Positions 30,284 through 46,884 are shown, counted from the stretch's first letter. The stretch: DNA of 64,000 nt from Mesorhizobium sp. (GCA_004020365.1 SAQR01000030.1:1-64000); one strand, 5' to 3'. The notes: generated from the letters alone by a model not told the origin. Made by a program: numbers and translations.

Positions 30284-30823
30284 TCAGCGCTGTTTCTGAG
30301 CGGCCAGGTGAAATACCGCGATGACGATCACCGGTATCGCCAGAAGCGCGAATTTGGTGACGATCAGCGCCGAGGCAAGGGACAGCGAGTCCGGATTGGC
30401 CGACAGGAAATCCGAGAGCATGCGGGCCACCGCGATGTTCTGCGCATAATCGGCAAGCGTGTAGGGCAGCACCAGGACGAGCGCGAACAGCGACTGAAGC
30501 TGGGCGGACAGAGCCCGGAAGTTCTTCAGCCGCCGCCCGGCGGCAAGGATCAGGCCGACCAATGTCAGCGACAGCAGCGCCGGGAACAGCAGGTCGAAAG
30601 TCAGATAATGCCAGACCAGGATGATCTCGCTGCCGCGCCGGCCGAGCGCCGTCAGCCAGGCCATGCCCTCGTCCGGGGTGAACCCGGCAAAGCGCAAATC
30701 GAGCGACGGCAGGCCGCCGCTCAGCTGGCGGAAATAGAGGAACTCCATCGCCGTCGTGGCGACGAAAACCGCCACGCAGACAAAGCAAAGCGCGGCAGCG
30801 TGGCGCGACAGCCGCAGCATCAT
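30284..30823 (-). CDS. Membrane protein, function unknown
   Basis: A 179-residue protein with four hydrophobic segments (about 9-28, 75-98, 113-132, 150-172). No family recognised. It follows guaB on the same strand, separated by 25 bp, so the two are probably co-transcribed. The start MMLRLSRHAA at 30823 is used (a second ATG follows at 30820). The longer frame would overlap guaB and is rejected. Confidence 0.75.
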   Translation of the reverse strand: MMLRLSRHAAALCFVCVAVFVATTAMEFLYFRQLSGGLPSLDLRFAGFTPDEGMAWLTALGRRGSEIILVWHYLTFDLLFPALLSLTLVGLILAAGRRLKNFRALSAQLQSLFALVLVLPYTLADYAQNIAVARMLSDFLSANPDSLSLASALIVTKFALLAIPVIVIAVFHLAAQKQR

Positions 30824-30848
30824 TGCCGTCAGGCTTCGAGCGAGATGG

Positions 30849-34057
<3,209 letters not shown>

Positions 34058-34092
34058 GTAGCGCCCCGCCAGCATTAAAAAGCTAAGGCAGC

Positions 34093-34788
34093 CTAACCCT
34101 TGAAATCCTTCGCCAACAAATAAAGCTCCACCGACTCATCGCGTGAGGCCGGCGGTTTGACGTGGTGGACCGAGCGGAAATTCTGCTTGAGCCTGGCGAG
34201 CAATTCGTTCTCGGCGCCGCCCTGGAAAGTCTTGGCGAGGAAATGACCGCCCGGCTTCAGCACCGAGAGGGCGAAATCGGCCGCCACCTCGCAAAGATAC
34301 ATGGTGCGGATGTGATCGGTGCGGCGGTGGCCGGTGGTGGGTGCGGCCATGTCGGACAAAACGATGTCCGGTTGGCCACCGAGCGTTTCGGCGAGCTTTT
34401 CCGGCGCTTGCGGGTCGAGAAAATCCATCAACAGCACCGGCGCGCCGGGCACCGCATCCATCTCCAGATAGTCGATGCCGACGACATGCGGGTGTTCGGC
34501 CGTCGATTTCGTCCGCGCGGCGGCGACCTGGCACCAGCCGCCGGGTGCCGCGCCAAGGTCTATAACTTTCATGCCAGGCTTGAGCAGATGGTGCTTGTCG
34601 TCGATCTCGATCAGCTTGTAGGCCGCGCGCGAGCGGTAGCCGTCGGCCCTGGAGCGCTGGACATAAGGGTCGTTGATGTGGCGCTGCAGCCAGCGGCGCG
34701 ACGATTCTTTCAGGCCGCTCTTCTTCTTGATCCGCGTCTTCAGCACGCGAATGCCGGCAGAGCCTGGTTTTTCCGGTTTCTTGGTCAT
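34093..34788 (-). CDS. rlmE: 23S rRNA 2'-O-methyltransferase (FtsJ/RrmJ type)
   Basis: A 231-residue SAM-dependent enzyme that methylates U2552 of 23S rRNA. The SAM-binding [17 protein letters not shown], the [12 protein letters not shown] motif and the K-D-K-E catalytic set (Lys in RAAYKL, Asp in LSDM, Lys in LAKTF, Glu in SVELYLLA) are intact. The N-terminal 25 residues are basic, with KTRIKKKSG. It follows ppx/gppA on the same strand by 58 bp, with a repeat between. Confidence 0.95.
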   Translation of the reverse strand: MTKKPEKPGSAGIRVLKTRIKKKSGLKESSRRWLQRHINDPYVQRSRADGYRSRAAYKLIEIDDKHHLLKPGMKVIDLGAAPGGWCQVAAARTKSTAEHPHVVGIDYLEMDAVPGAPVLLMDFLDPQAPEKLAETLGGQPDIVLSDMAAPTTGHRRTDHIRTMYLCEVAADFALSVLKPGGHFLAKTFQGGAENELLARLKQNFRSVHHVKPPASRDESVELYLLAKDFKG

Positions 34789-34805
34789 TGCCTTATTTCT
34801 TGCTT

Positions 34806-34854
34806 GAGCATGATCTTTTCCGAAAACCGGTTGCCACTTTGCGGGATCATGCTC
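34806..34854. repeat. Palindromic intergenic repeat, family D
   Basis: Arms GAGCATGATC (34806-34815) and GATCATGCTC (34845-34854) enclose TTTTCCGAAAACCGGTTGCC, the widespread rhizobial GAGCATGATC...CCGAAAACCGG element. The right arm provides the TGA stop of ppx (34847-34849). Confidence 0.85.
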
Positions 34855-36226
34855 TGCCACGCCCGTTGTTGCGCCAGACACCGTCGTCGGCCATCAATTC
34901 GCTCAAGATGCCTTCGCGCAGGCCGCGGTCGGCGACGCGCAGCCGCTCCGACGGCCACACCGCGCGGATCGCTTCCAGGATGGCGCAGCCGGCCAGCACC
35001 AGATCGGCGCGATCGGCGCCGATGCAAGGGTTGGCGACGCGCTGCTGAAAATCCCAGCCGACCAGTTTTTCGACCATGCGGTCGACGCTGTCGCGGTCCA
35101 TCCACAGCCCGTCGACGCGGCGGCGGTCGTAGCGTTCCAGGTCAAGGTGGACGCCGGCCAGCGTCGTCACCGTGCCCGAGGTGCCGAGCAGGTGGAATTT
35201 CGGGCTGGCGAGCACATGGCTCAGCCGGTCGCGCCCGTCGAAGGCGTGCAGGCGCACGGCGACGTCATCGACCATGGCGGCAAAGATCTCACGGGTGACG
35301 GCGCGGCCGCCGAAGCGCTCGGCCAGCGAGACGACGCCGACCGGCAGCGACGTCCAGGAGACGATGTGGTTGGCGAGCCTCGGCGAGCGGTGGCCGGTGA
35401 GATCGATCAGCGCGATTTCCGAGGAGCCGCCGCCGATGTCGAACAGGACGACGCCTTGCGTGTCGCGGTCGACCAGCGAGCCGCAGCCCGACACCGCCAG
35501 CCGCGCCTCGGTCTGGCGGTCGATGATCTCGAGTTTTAATCCCGCCTCGCGCTCGACGCGGTCGAGGAACTCGGCGCCGTTCGCTGCCGTGCGGCAGGCT
35601 TCGGTGGCGATCAGCCGGGCCTTCCTGATCTTGCGGTTGCGCAATTTGTCACCGCAGATCTTCAGCGCCTCGACCGCACGGTCCATCGCCGGCTGCCCGA
35701 GCCGGCCATTGGCGGTGAGGCCCTCGCCCAGCCTGACGATGCGCGAGAAAGCGTCGATGACGCGGAACTGGCCGTGGCGCGTCGGCACCGCCACCAGCAG
35801 CCGGCAATTGTTGGTGCCGAGATCGAGTGCGGCAAACACCGGCAGTTCCTGCAGCGGCGGGCGGCGAGCAGCCGGCTCCGGCCTGCTTGGCGCAACCGAC
35901 GGCAAAGCCGCGACGATCGCCACGGGCGAGCGGCTGGCTGGAGCGCTGACGGCAGCCGCCGCCACTCCGGCCGCAGCCAGGCGAGCGTCGTCGCGCGCAA
36001 AAACCTTGCGGCCGCGTCGGCGCTTGCGCCGCTTCCTGGTCTTGGCCTTCTGATTCTGGCCATTCTGATGCTGGGACGCGTCGCCTGCCTGTCCGTGACC
36101 GGACCAAGCCTGCACCGGGCGGCCATTGTGCCGGCCGGCGGGTGGGCTTGCTTGGCCCGAAGGCGGCGGCGAAGCCCTGGACACGCCCACTTCCGGCGCG
36201 CCGGCGCCGGTGTCGTGGTCTTCCAC
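34847..36226 (-). CDS. ppx: Ppx/GppA phosphatase (exopolyphosphatase / pppGpp phosphatase family)
   Basis: A 459-residue member of the ASKHA fold. ATP/polyphosphate-binding loops are [16 protein letters not shown] (about 132-147) and [17 protein letters not shown] (about 266-282); the catalytic Glu is in ATEACRTA. Substrate choice between polyphosphate and pppGpp cannot be told. The first 120 residues are an extra Pro/Gly/Arg-rich region with the very basic [13 protein letters not shown] at about 62-74. It starts with GTG 36226, with GGAAGGAA about 6 bases upstream. Usual single-domain homologs are about 310-350 residues, so the extension is notable. Confidence 0.92.
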   Translation of the reverse strand: MEDHDTGAGAPEVGVSRASPPPSGQASPPAGRHNGRPVQAWSGHGQAGDASQHQNGQNQKAKTRKRRKRRRGRKVFARDDARLAAAGVAAAAVSAPASRSPVAIVAALPSVAPSRPEPAARRPPLQELPVFAALDLGTNNCRLLVAVPTRHGQFRVIDAFSRIVRLGEGLTANGRLGQPAMDRAVEALKICGDKLRNRKIRKARLIATEACRTAANGAEFLDRVEREAGLKLEIIDRQTEARLAVSGCGSLVDRDTQGVVLFDIGGGSSEIALIDLTGHRSPRLANHIVSWTSLPVGVVSLAERFGGRAVTREIFAAMVDDVAVRLHAFDGRDRLSHVLASPKFHLLGTSGTVTTLAGVHLDLERYDRRRVDGLWMDRDSVDRMVEKLVGWDFQQRVANPCIGADRADLVLAGCAILEAIRAVWPSERLRVADRGLREGILSELMADDGVWRNNGRGRA

Positions 36227-36375
36227 TTCAGTTCCTTCCGGCGCCGCGCGAACCGGAGACCGGACGCAGCAGGCGCTTTCATGTGTTCTAAGTTGCCACC
36301 AGACTAGCAGCGCCGGGCCGGATCACCAAGAGCGCAGGGGCCGAATTTTGTCGGCGGCATTGTCTCGCCGCTCCG

Positions 36376-36410
36376 CTCGGCAGGAGGGGGGCGCCAAGGA
36401 TCGCCAGCTT
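36376..36410. repeat. Degenerate family B-like repeat tail
   Basis: CTCGGCAGGA then GGGGGGCGCCAAGGATCGCC resembles the tail of the copy at the left edge of the window (CGGCAGGACAGAGGGGGGCGCGAAGG) with a 4-base gap. The hairpin part is not evident. Confidence 0.4.
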
Positions 36411-36481
36411 TTCTTCTCCCTCCGCAGCGCGCCTTGCCGGTTGAATAGCCGGCTTCGATAAGGCATTTCTGGAATGGCGGG

Positions 36482-37492
36482 ATGAAACATTCGAAATCGC
36501 GGGCAGTTTTCCTGACGCGAACCGAACGGGCAACGGGGCTGCAACGCATGATCGTCACGCTGAACTGGAGGCGTTATTTCTGGCCGGTCGTCGGCGTTGC
36601 GGCAGTCGTTTTCTCGCTATGGCTGCTGCTGCACGAGCTGCGCGGCATTTCGCTCGACGACGTCTGGGACGGCATCGTTGCCATCCCTGCCCGCGGCTGG
36701 GTGCTCGCCGCGTTGAGCTCGGTCATCGCCTATGCGTCGCTGGCCGGCTACGATCACATCGCGCTCCTGCATATCGGCAAGAAAGTGTCGTGGCTGTTCG
36801 TCACCCTGTGCTCCTTCACCACCTACGCGCTGTCGCACAATATCGGCGGCTCCGTATTTTCAGGCGCGGTGATCCGCTACCGCGCTTACGGAACCAGGGG
36901 GCTGACCGGAAAGGACGTCGGCATTCTGGTGGCGATCTGCTGGATCACCTTCGTGCTGTCGACAGTGTTGGTTTCAGGCATCGTGCTGGTGCTCGCGCCT
37001 GACATCATCGACCGTTTTTCCGGCACGCCGCATCATCGGCTTTCGCAGGCGGCGGGGCTCGCGATGCTGCTCGTGGTGGCGGCCTATGTATTCGGCAGCT
37101 GGCTGCATCTCAGGCCGCTGAAGATCGGCAGCTTCCAAATCCATTATCCGGCGCTGCCGATCGTCGCGCGGCAATTGCTGATCGGCCCGATCGAGCTTTT
37201 GGCAGCGGCGGCGATCATCTTCTTCGCCCTGCCTGCCGCCGGCAATCCCGGCTACTTCGTCGTGCTCGGCGTCTTCCTGGTGTCGTTCTCGGTCGCCCAA
37301 ATCTCGCATGCGCCGGGCGGGCTCGGCGTGTTCGAGGTCGTCTTCTTGGCCGGCCTGTCGCATATGGACCCGGTCGGCGTGTTGGCGGCACTGCTGGTGT
37401 TCCGGCTGTTCTACCTGATCATCCCGCTGGTGATGGCGCTCGGCGTCGTGCTGTATTTCGAGCACTCGCAGCTTGGGCGAAGGGAGAAGTGA
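36482..37492 (+). CDS. UPF0104 / LPG-synthase-type transmembrane protein
   Basis: A 336-residue inner-membrane protein with eight or so helices, of the lysylphosphatidylglycerol synthase TM region (UPF0104/YbhN) family. YALSHNIGGSVFSGAVIRYR and AQISHAPGGLGVFEVVFL are the two conserved motifs. It lacks the cytoplasmic synthetase domain of MprF, so lysyl-transfer is not implied; a lipid-flipping or transport role is possible. ATG 36482 is used; ATG 36548 (MIVTLNWRRYFW) is an equally sensible start. Confidence 0.85.
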   Translation: MKHSKSRAVFLTRTERATGLQRMIVTLNWRRYFWPVVGVAAVVFSLWLLLHELRGISLDDVWDGIVAIPARGWVLAALSSVIAYASLAGYDHIALLHIGKKVSWLFVTLCSFTTYALSHNIGGSVFSGAVIRYRAYGTRGLTGKDVGILVAICWITFVLSTVLVSGIVLVLAPDIIDRFSGTPHHRLSQAAGLAMLLVVAAYVFGSWLHLRPLKIGSFQIHYPALPIVARQLLIGPIELLAAAAIIFFALPAAGNPGYFVVLGVFLVSFSVAQISHAPGGLGVFEVVFLAGLSHMDPVGVLAALLVFRLFYLIIPLVMALGVVLYFEHSQLGRREK

Positions 37493-37629
37493 GATGCGGC
37501 ACTTGGAAACACGCCTGATGAAACGTCGTGATTGAAATGCCCTGGGCAGGCTTGACTATTTTCCGGCGGCGGCTACAAGGCACGCGCGGCGCCATCGCCG
37601 CCCTGCCCGCGCGATTTTCTGCGCCCTGC

Positions 37630-37703
37630 TGGGGAATAGGTTAACGGTAGACCCACGGACTCTGACTCCGTTAGTCCTGGTTCGAATCCAGGTTCCCCAG
37701 CCA
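37630..37703 (+). tRNA. tRNA-Gln (anticodon CTG)
   Basis: A 74-base cloverleaf with encoded CCA. The acceptor stem is TGGGGAA/TTCCCCA, the anticodon stem ACGGA/TCCGT with loop CTCTGAC (anticodon CTG, positions 37662-37664), and the T arm CCTGG-TTCGAAT-CCAGG. The discriminator is G. It reads CAG codons. A run of T (CTTCTTTTTCC) follows and can end transcription. Confidence 0.96.
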
Positions 37704-37727
37704 AACTTCTTTTTCCAATAAAACAAT

Positions 37728-37752
37728 AGCTTCCGCAGGACGAGCGGGAGCT
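37728..37752 (-). terminator. Intrinsic terminator of the lipoprotein gene
   Basis: A 9-bp stem (37728-37736 with 37744-37752, one G:U pair) with a 7-base loop; on the minus strand it is followed by ATTGTTTTATT. It ends the leftward lipoprotein gene. Confidence 0.65.
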
Positions 37753-37783
37753 TATGATCGGTCGGCGAGGATCGGCGGCTAGG

Positions 37784-38248
37784 CTACACCCCAGCGCGGG
37801 AGCTATTGTTCTTCGCAGGTGGCGTAGGCGGAGGAACAATCGCCTTGCTGCTTTCGCCAGGCGCGTCAGTTGGAACCAACCTTATGAGTGCAGGATTTGG
37901 AGAATGATCGAGCGTAGCACCCGTCATTGCATCCACGCCCACTCCTATCAGTCCGCCGACCAAAATATTGCCCGCGAGACCTGCGGCGCCTTTTCCGCTC
38001 ATGTTCGTGCCAATATAAAGGCTGCCCGGTTTGTAACCTTCCTTCTCAGCAAAAGCCGTGAACCCCTCCTTGCGGCTTACTTCGACCGTGCAAGGTGAAG
38101 CCGGGCACGAATGACCAAGCGAAGTTCTGATCGTAGAGTCTGGTGGTTCGGAGTTGATGGAGACTTTGTCGGTCGTGCCGCGCACTACCGATGCGCAACC
38201 CGTCATAGCAACCGTTGCCGCCAAGGCAGCACAAAGATGGATTTTCAC
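37784..38248 (-). CDS. Lipoprotein, function unknown
   Basis: A 154-residue lipoprotein. A GTG start at 38248 (KIHLCAALAATVAMTGCASV) is supported by GGGGGGA placed about 6 bases upstream; the lipobox cysteine is Cys18 (MTGC). The mature part begins VVRGTTDKVSINSEPPDSTI, a beta-rich PEGA-like region, then a glycine-rich putative membrane-associated segment (GLAGNILVGGLIGVGVDAMTG), and a Pro-rich tail. In rhizobia such proteins are often mislabelled translation initiation factor 2; that role is impossible for an exported protein. Confidence 0.8.
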   Translation of the reverse strand: MKIHLCAALAATVAMTGCASVVRGTTDKVSINSEPPDSTIRTSLGHSCPASPCTVEVSRKEGFTAFAEKEGYKPGSLYIGTNMSGKGAAGLAGNILVGGLIGVGVDAMTGATLDHSPNPALIRLVPTDAPGESSKAIVPPPTPPAKNNSSRAGV

Positions 38249-38434
38249 TTGATTCCCCCCAAAATGCATTAGTGGCGCAACGCCGAGGTCTGCGCAAGCG
38301 GAGGCACTGGAAGGGTTGGGCGGCTAACAGAAAAAGGTAACGATGGTTGCACAGCGGTTGTGCCTGACATGCGTGTCAGCACAAATCCCAAGACTCAAAG
38401 CGCAGCGCTACTCTGTGACGTGAGGCGTATGCGC

Positions 38435-41119
38435 TTACACTCGACCCAACCGGAGCGGTTCATCCAAAACCCGTTGCGTACGCAGACGCCGAGATCGAAC
38501 AAAGGCTTTTAGGCCGTCGGCATCCAACGCATGCCCGAAGGCATAACCCTGCAGTATGTCGCAGCCCAGGCTCTTGAGTGTCTGTGCGTGCTCCATCGTC
38601 TCGACACCCTCCGCCACGACCTCAATTCCCAGGGATTTGCCGATTTCAATGATCGACGAGACGACCTGCCTTCGTTGCGGCGATTTGACAATTGGGGTGA
38701 CCAGTTGGCGATCTATCTTCAACCGGCGAGGCTGCAGCTTGAGCAAGCTGACTATAGAGGCGTAGCCCGTGCCAAAATCGTCTATTTCTACGTCAATGCC
38801 GAGCTCTTTTATCTGCTCAAGATTCCAGGTAACAAAATCATCATTCTCGTCAAGGAAAATTGACTCGACGAGCTCGAATGAAACTGTTCCCTTCTTGATA
38901 TTCAGTTCCCTAAGACTCTTTATGAGTTCCTCATCCTGAAGGCGGCGTGCCGAAACGTTGACCGACACCCGCGGAATGTGAAGATCCGCAGCAGACCACC
39001 CTTCGAGATCCAAAAGCGATTGCTCTAATATGTTTCGATCGATGATCGAGACAACATTCAATTCTTCCGCAATCCTCAGGAAGACGTCGGGCGCCAAAAT
39101 GCCCTTCTGCGGATGCCGCCATCGCGCCAGCGCCTCAACCCCAACAATTTCAAGGGTTTTTGCGTCAAATTGCGGCTGGTAGAAGGGAATGAACTCGTTG
39201 CGCTCAAGGCCGCCGAGAATTTCGTCGGCAATCCGTTTTGTCTCGACGATCTCGCTTTGCATCGCCTCGGTGAAGAATTCGTATCGATTGCGCCCACGAC
39301 TCTTTGCTCGGTAAAGCGCAATGTCAGCGTTGACTAGCAGGTGTTTGGCTTCGACGTCTTTTCCGTTATCGACTGCAATTCCGACGCTCACGCCGAAACG
39401 GCATCGATGGCCCTGATAGTAGACGGGTTCTCGCATCTGGCTGATGACCCGGTCGGCGAGCAGCGCCAGTTGCTCGATATCGTCATGCGCCACGCACAGG
39501 ACGACGAATTCGTCTCCTCCGATCCGAGCGACGAATCCCTCACCATCGACCTTGGATCGGAGGACGGTCGAGGCGTGAACAAGCATTGCGTCGCCTGCGG
39601 CGTGGCCAAGCGTATCGTTGATGTGCTTGAACCGATCCAGATCTACGTGAAGCAGTGCCGCATAGCCGCCGGTCCGCCTGGCGTTTACCGCGTAGTTTTC
39701 CAGCACCTGGTCAAGATAACGCCGGTTAGGCAAACCGGTCAGCGAATCGTGGAGCGCAATGTGCTCTATGTGCGCCTTGGCCGACTCGAGTTCTGCATTT
39801 TTCGACTCGGAAAGCTGTTTTGCGCGAACCAGGTCCTTGTTCAGCAGGACATCGGCTGTCACATCCCATTCGGCGCCAATCATTTTTGGGGTGTCGTCTG
39901 CGGCCCGGTAAATTATCGCCTTGGATCGGACATGGCGAATCTCGCCATCCGGCCGAATAATCCGGTATTCCGACAGATATGGCCCGCCGCCGGCCGCCGC
40001 GCGGTCGAAATCGGAGTTGGCGCCAGCCAAATCATCCGGGTGGACTGCTCCCGCCCAGTCCAGGTAGCCGCGGCGCTCCCCGGTTGGTTTGCCGTATATT
40101 TCATTGACGCGGTTGTCCCACGTCAGTTGGTTGGTCGCGATATCGTGTTCCCAAACGCCAATAGCCGACGCTTCCAGAGCGAGTTCCAGGCGTCTCGACA
40201 ATCGACTCAGTTCCGCATAGTTGCGCTGTCTCTCGCCAATCAGACGACCGGTAACCAGGAATGGGATCACAACCAACGCCCCGGCCACCGCCATGATGGC
40301 GCGCAGGAACCACGCGTTGTCGGGCGTCGCAGGCCAGCCGTCTTTGGGAATGGCTGCGATCCGCCACGAACCGGACGGAAGCAGAACATCGGCTGTCACC
40401 GGATTGCTTTTGGCGACGTGCTCATTGCCGAAGAATTGCTCTCCGCCTGGACCAAGGGCGTCCTTACCGATCAGCGCTATGTCAATCCCGAGATCATCGT
40501 CAAGCAGGCCGCTCGCCTCATAAAGGCGCTGAACGTCGACAACGGCCGAAATGATGCCCCAGAACCTTTCGGTGTTGCCAGCACTGCGTACAAAAACCGG
40601 AATACGGCCGACGAAGCCCTGCCCTCCCTGCCTCAAGTCGACGGGACCGGCAAGAACTAGCTCTCGCTCGTCTCGCGCCCTTAGCGCGGCCACACGCTGC
40701 CGCTCGTCGTTGCGGTAATCGAGGCCTATCGCCTTCTCGTTGCCGTCCATCGGGTACATCAGGGAAATGACCAGATCGGGCGCGCCGGCAATATTCTTCA
40801 ATTGCGAGCCCCTGCCAAACAGGTTGCTCGCCAGCGAGGCGAAACGCTGCTGTCCCATATAGGGCTCGGTCACGACCGTCGCGACCAGTCCCTGCACCAG
40901 TTGAAGGTTTCCGTTGATGTTGCCTTCAAGCTTGGCGCGGATAAGATTGACCTTGGCCAGGACATCGGCACGGACGGCTTGATCCGAGACGACTTTGTTC
41001 TGGTGGTCCGCGAACACTGCGCCAACGGCAATAACGATCACCGCCATTGCCGCCGGGATATTTGCCGACGAGAAAACGGCCTTCTTGATGCCGCCGAACC
41101 TGGCGCGGAAAAGAGCCAA
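38435..41119 (-). CDS. CHASE-PAS-GGDEF-EAL c-di-GMP signalling protein
   Basis: An 894-residue inner-membrane sensor. TM helices near residues 21-37 and 270-292 bracket a periplasmic CHASE-type sensor; a PAS domain (about 310-430) and a GGDEF domain (motif GGDEF at about 534-538) precede the EAL domain (EALARW at about 661). All EAL catalytic motifs are present (EAL, NVS, DDFGTGY, LKIDR, AEGVET, LQGYAFG), so phosphodiesterase activity is likely. The GGDEF site is intact but the inhibitory RxxD site is replaced by DGEG. It starts with TTG at 41119 behind GAGGA. The input ligand is unknown. Confidence 0.93.
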   Translation of the reverse strand: MALFRARFGGIKKAVFSSANIPAAMAVIVIAVGAVFADHQNKVVSDQAVRADVLAKVNLIRAKLEGNINGNLQLVQGLVATVVTEPYMGQQRFASLASNLFGRGSQLKNIAGAPDLVISLMYPMDGNEKAIGLDYRNDERQRVAALRARDERELVLAGPVDLRQGGQGFVGRIPVFVRSAGNTERFWGIISAVVDVQRLYEASGLLDDDLGIDIALIGKDALGPGGEQFFGNEHVAKSNPVTADVLLPSGSWRIAAIPKDGWPATPDNAWFLRAIMAVAGALVVIPFLVTGRLIGERQRNYAELSRLSRRLELALEASAIGVWEHDIATNQLTWDNRVNEIYGKPTGERRGYLDWAGAVHPDDLAGANSDFDRAAAGGGPYLSEYRIIRPDGEIRHVRSKAIIYRAADDTPKMIGAEWDVTADVLLNKDLVRAKQLSESKNAELESAKAHIEHIALHDSLTGLPNRRYLDQVLENYAVNARRTGGYAALLHVDLDRFKHINDTLGHAAGDAMLVHASTVLRSKVDGEGFVARIGGDEFVVLCVAHDDIEQLALLADRVISQMREPVYYQGHRCRFGVSVGIAVDNGKDVEAKHLLVNADIALYRAKSRGRNRYEFFTEAMQSEIVETKRIADEILGGLERNEFIPFYQPQFDAKTLEIVGVEALARWRHPQKGILAPDVFLRIAEELNVVSIIDRNILEQSLLDLEGWSAADLHIPRVSVNVSARRLQDEELIKSLRELNIKKGTVSFELVESIFLDENDDFVTWNLEQIKELGIDVEIDDFGTGYASIVSLLKLQPRRLKIDRQLVTPIVKSPQRRQVVSSIIEIGKSLGIEVVAEGVETMEHAQTLKSLGCDILQGYAFGHALDADGLKAFVRSRRLRTQRVLDEPLRLGRV

Positions 41120-41372
41120 CAGGCGATTCCTCAGATACTATTCAGGTTCTGGGCCAACCCGACCAAGGTATATATTAGCTATCAATGTTTAATTTTGACC
41201 TTAATGGGTCCTGAGATTTTTGCACGTCCCAACCGCCTGACGTTTCTGGCCCCGCCCCGGGATGACGAAGGCAGGGTGGCCTGCGGCTAATCCCAAGCGT
41301 CAGAGGTCGTGGCTACAGGCCGGCAGGCAACGACAGTCAGTCAAAGAACCAAATCCTCTGCACGGGAAAACT

Positions 41373-42239
41373 CTAGTGGCCCTCAATTGCCTTGGCGGTA
41401 ACCATGTAGGGTATCTTGCCGACGCTACGCTTCGTCGCGCCAATGGAATAGGCCATTGGGATCTTGGGAGAGTTTTCTGGCAAGCCGTACATATCCTTGC
41501 CGGCCCTCACGGCAAATGAAAAGTGCTGCCACGAAACCGTGTCATGCTCATTGAGAAAATCCAGCGTCAGCCCAGCTGAAATCAGCGCGTTCACCACGTC
41601 GCTGACCGGATGAATCCACTCATAATAGCGCGGATGTTTCAAGATGCGGTCGTCGCCGGTATAGGTGAGTTCCTCGTTCCATGCGAGTGGTCGGGCTATT
41701 GGCGTTCGCCAGTCGTGCTTGAACTCCAGCGCCGCAGCCTTGCGGTCACACTGGAACATCAACGGATGGCCCTCGGCGAGATAGAGCCGGCCGCCGGGCC
41801 GCAGGAGATCGGCAACCACCCGCGCCCAGCGGAACACGTCGTCAAGCCAGTTTACCGAACCCCAGGTAACGTAAGCGATGTCAAAGGTCCGGCCAAGCGC
41901 TTCGACTGCCTCGAACAGTGGCGCCTCCACGAAGCGTACGTCAGTGCCTGCCTTTGCTGCGAAATCCCGCGCCGCTGCGATCGCCGTCGGTGAGAAGTCG
42001 AGGCCGGTCACGCTGCCCGCGCCCAGATTCTTCAAGCTGATCGTGTCGAGCCCGATATGGCATTGCAAATGGACGATATCCTTGCCGACAATGTCACCGA
42101 CCTCGCGCGTTTCCAGCTCATAGAGATTGGATCCGCCAGCCAGGACATTTTCTATGTGGTAGCTGCCCGTCGTGTCGGTCGAATGCAGCTCGGCTCGATC
42201 ATCCCAATTAAGGCGGTTCGCCCCCAGAAACGGTTCCAA
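41373..42239 (-). CDS. Class I SAM-dependent methyltransferase
   Basis: A 288-residue enzyme. The SAM-binding strand-loop is IVHLQCHIGLDTISLKNLGA, followed by VTGLDFSPTAIAAARDFA with the acidic ribose contact, and FDIAYVTWGSVNWL. The start is TTG 42239, supported by AGGGGGGC about 5 bases upstream. The C-terminus IPYMVTAKAIEGH is typical of a family found in rhizobia and actinobacteria. Substrate is unknown. Confidence 0.87.
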   Translation of the reverse strand: MEPFLGANRLNWDDRAELHSTDTTGSYHIENVLAGGSNLYELETREVGDIVGKDIVHLQCHIGLDTISLKNLGAGSVTGLDFSPTAIAAARDFAAKAGTDVRFVEAPLFEAVEALGRTFDIAYVTWGSVNWLDDVFRWARVVADLLRPGGRLYLAEGHPLMFQCDRKAAALEFKHDWRTPIARPLAWNEELTYTGDDRILKHPRYYEWIHPVSDVVNALISAGLTLDFLNEHDTVSWQHFSFAVRAGKDMYGLPENSPKIPMAYSIGATKRSVGKIPYMVTAKAIEGH

Positions 42240-42531
42240 ATTGCCCCCCTAAAAAATCCCTGCCGAAACCAATATATGGTAAACAGAACTTTAATATACC
42301 TTGCAGCTAAAGTGTCGCGCGTCAATCCGAGGCGGTGCGGTGCACCACCGGGGCTGAACTGAAAGCGCGTGTACGCAGGGTGCTGCGACAAGACCACCTT
42401 CGCCCTTTATGCAGGCCTCGCGCTTCACCGGCCTCCGATCGATGGGTCAGCGATTTCGGCAAGCCTCTTGGCGAGGTCGGTCGACGGGCAGCGCCGGAAG
42501 AAATTTGTTGTCGTGCGAAACCTCCGCACAG

Positions 42532-42969
42532 CTACGACTGAAACTCCGGCTGTGCCTGCATTGTCCGGAGATCGATCGGCATGGATATGTGTTCGTGCGT
42601 GATCATCCAGCGGTCGTTCATCTTCTGCAAACCCGAGGTCACACGCACCCAATAGTGGGCTTTCTCCCCGTTGGTTCTTATGCTTCTGACGTGGCACAGA
42701 CTATGGCAGAACGCCACGTCGTCTCTGACTGTGACGAGCAGCTCGTGCACCTCATAATCGATCGGGCCGTCAACCGAGGCAAACCACGCCTCGAAGTTCT
42801 TTCGATAGGCATCGGCGCTCTCGATCCGCAGCGGCGGCCTGATGTCGAATACGACAGTAGCCGCAGCATAGTGTGCCATCAGGGCTTCTATGTCCTTGGC
42901 CCGCAATGCCTGCACCAGGTCATCCAGGCCTTCGCGGATTTCCGTTTCTCCTGCAGCCGGGGTCTGCAT
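42532..42969 (-). CDS. NTF2-like (SnoaL/ketosteroid-isomerase-type) protein
   Basis: A 145-residue alpha+beta barrel protein, of the SgcJ/EcaC or DUF4440-like group. IREGLDDLVQALRAKDIEAL opens the domain, followed by DAYRKNFEAWFASVD and the closing strands DRWMITHEHISMP. GAAGGAG at the usual distance fixes ATG 42969. Members have varied enzymatic and binding roles, so none is assigned. The 290 bp to the methyltransferase start shows nothing else. Confidence 0.83.
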   Translation of the reverse strand: MQTPAAGETEIREGLDDLVQALRAKDIEALMAHYAAATVVFDIRPPLRIESADAYRKNFEAWFASVDGPIDYEVHELLVTVRDDVAFCHSLCHVRSIRTNGEKAHYWVRVTSGLQKMNDRWMITHEHISMPIDLRTMQAQPEFQS

Positions 42970-43074
42970 AGGGCTCTCCTTCATGCATGGGGCATTATCC
43001 CTGAGCGGCGAGGCCGTTGCTCTCGAAGTACGCACCTGGTCATCGGCGGCGACGGCCAGTCAAAAGCTGCTGCC

Positions 43075-46884
<3,810 letters not shown>

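Noticed and set aside
36482-37492. An MprF-type lysylphosphatidylglycerol synthase
   Set aside because: Only the membrane part is present; the cytoplasmic aminoacyl-transferase domain is missing.
37754-38098. A plus-strand gene opposite the lipoprotein
   Set aside because: No ribosome site, no similarity, and the opposite strand has a well-supported lipoprotein.
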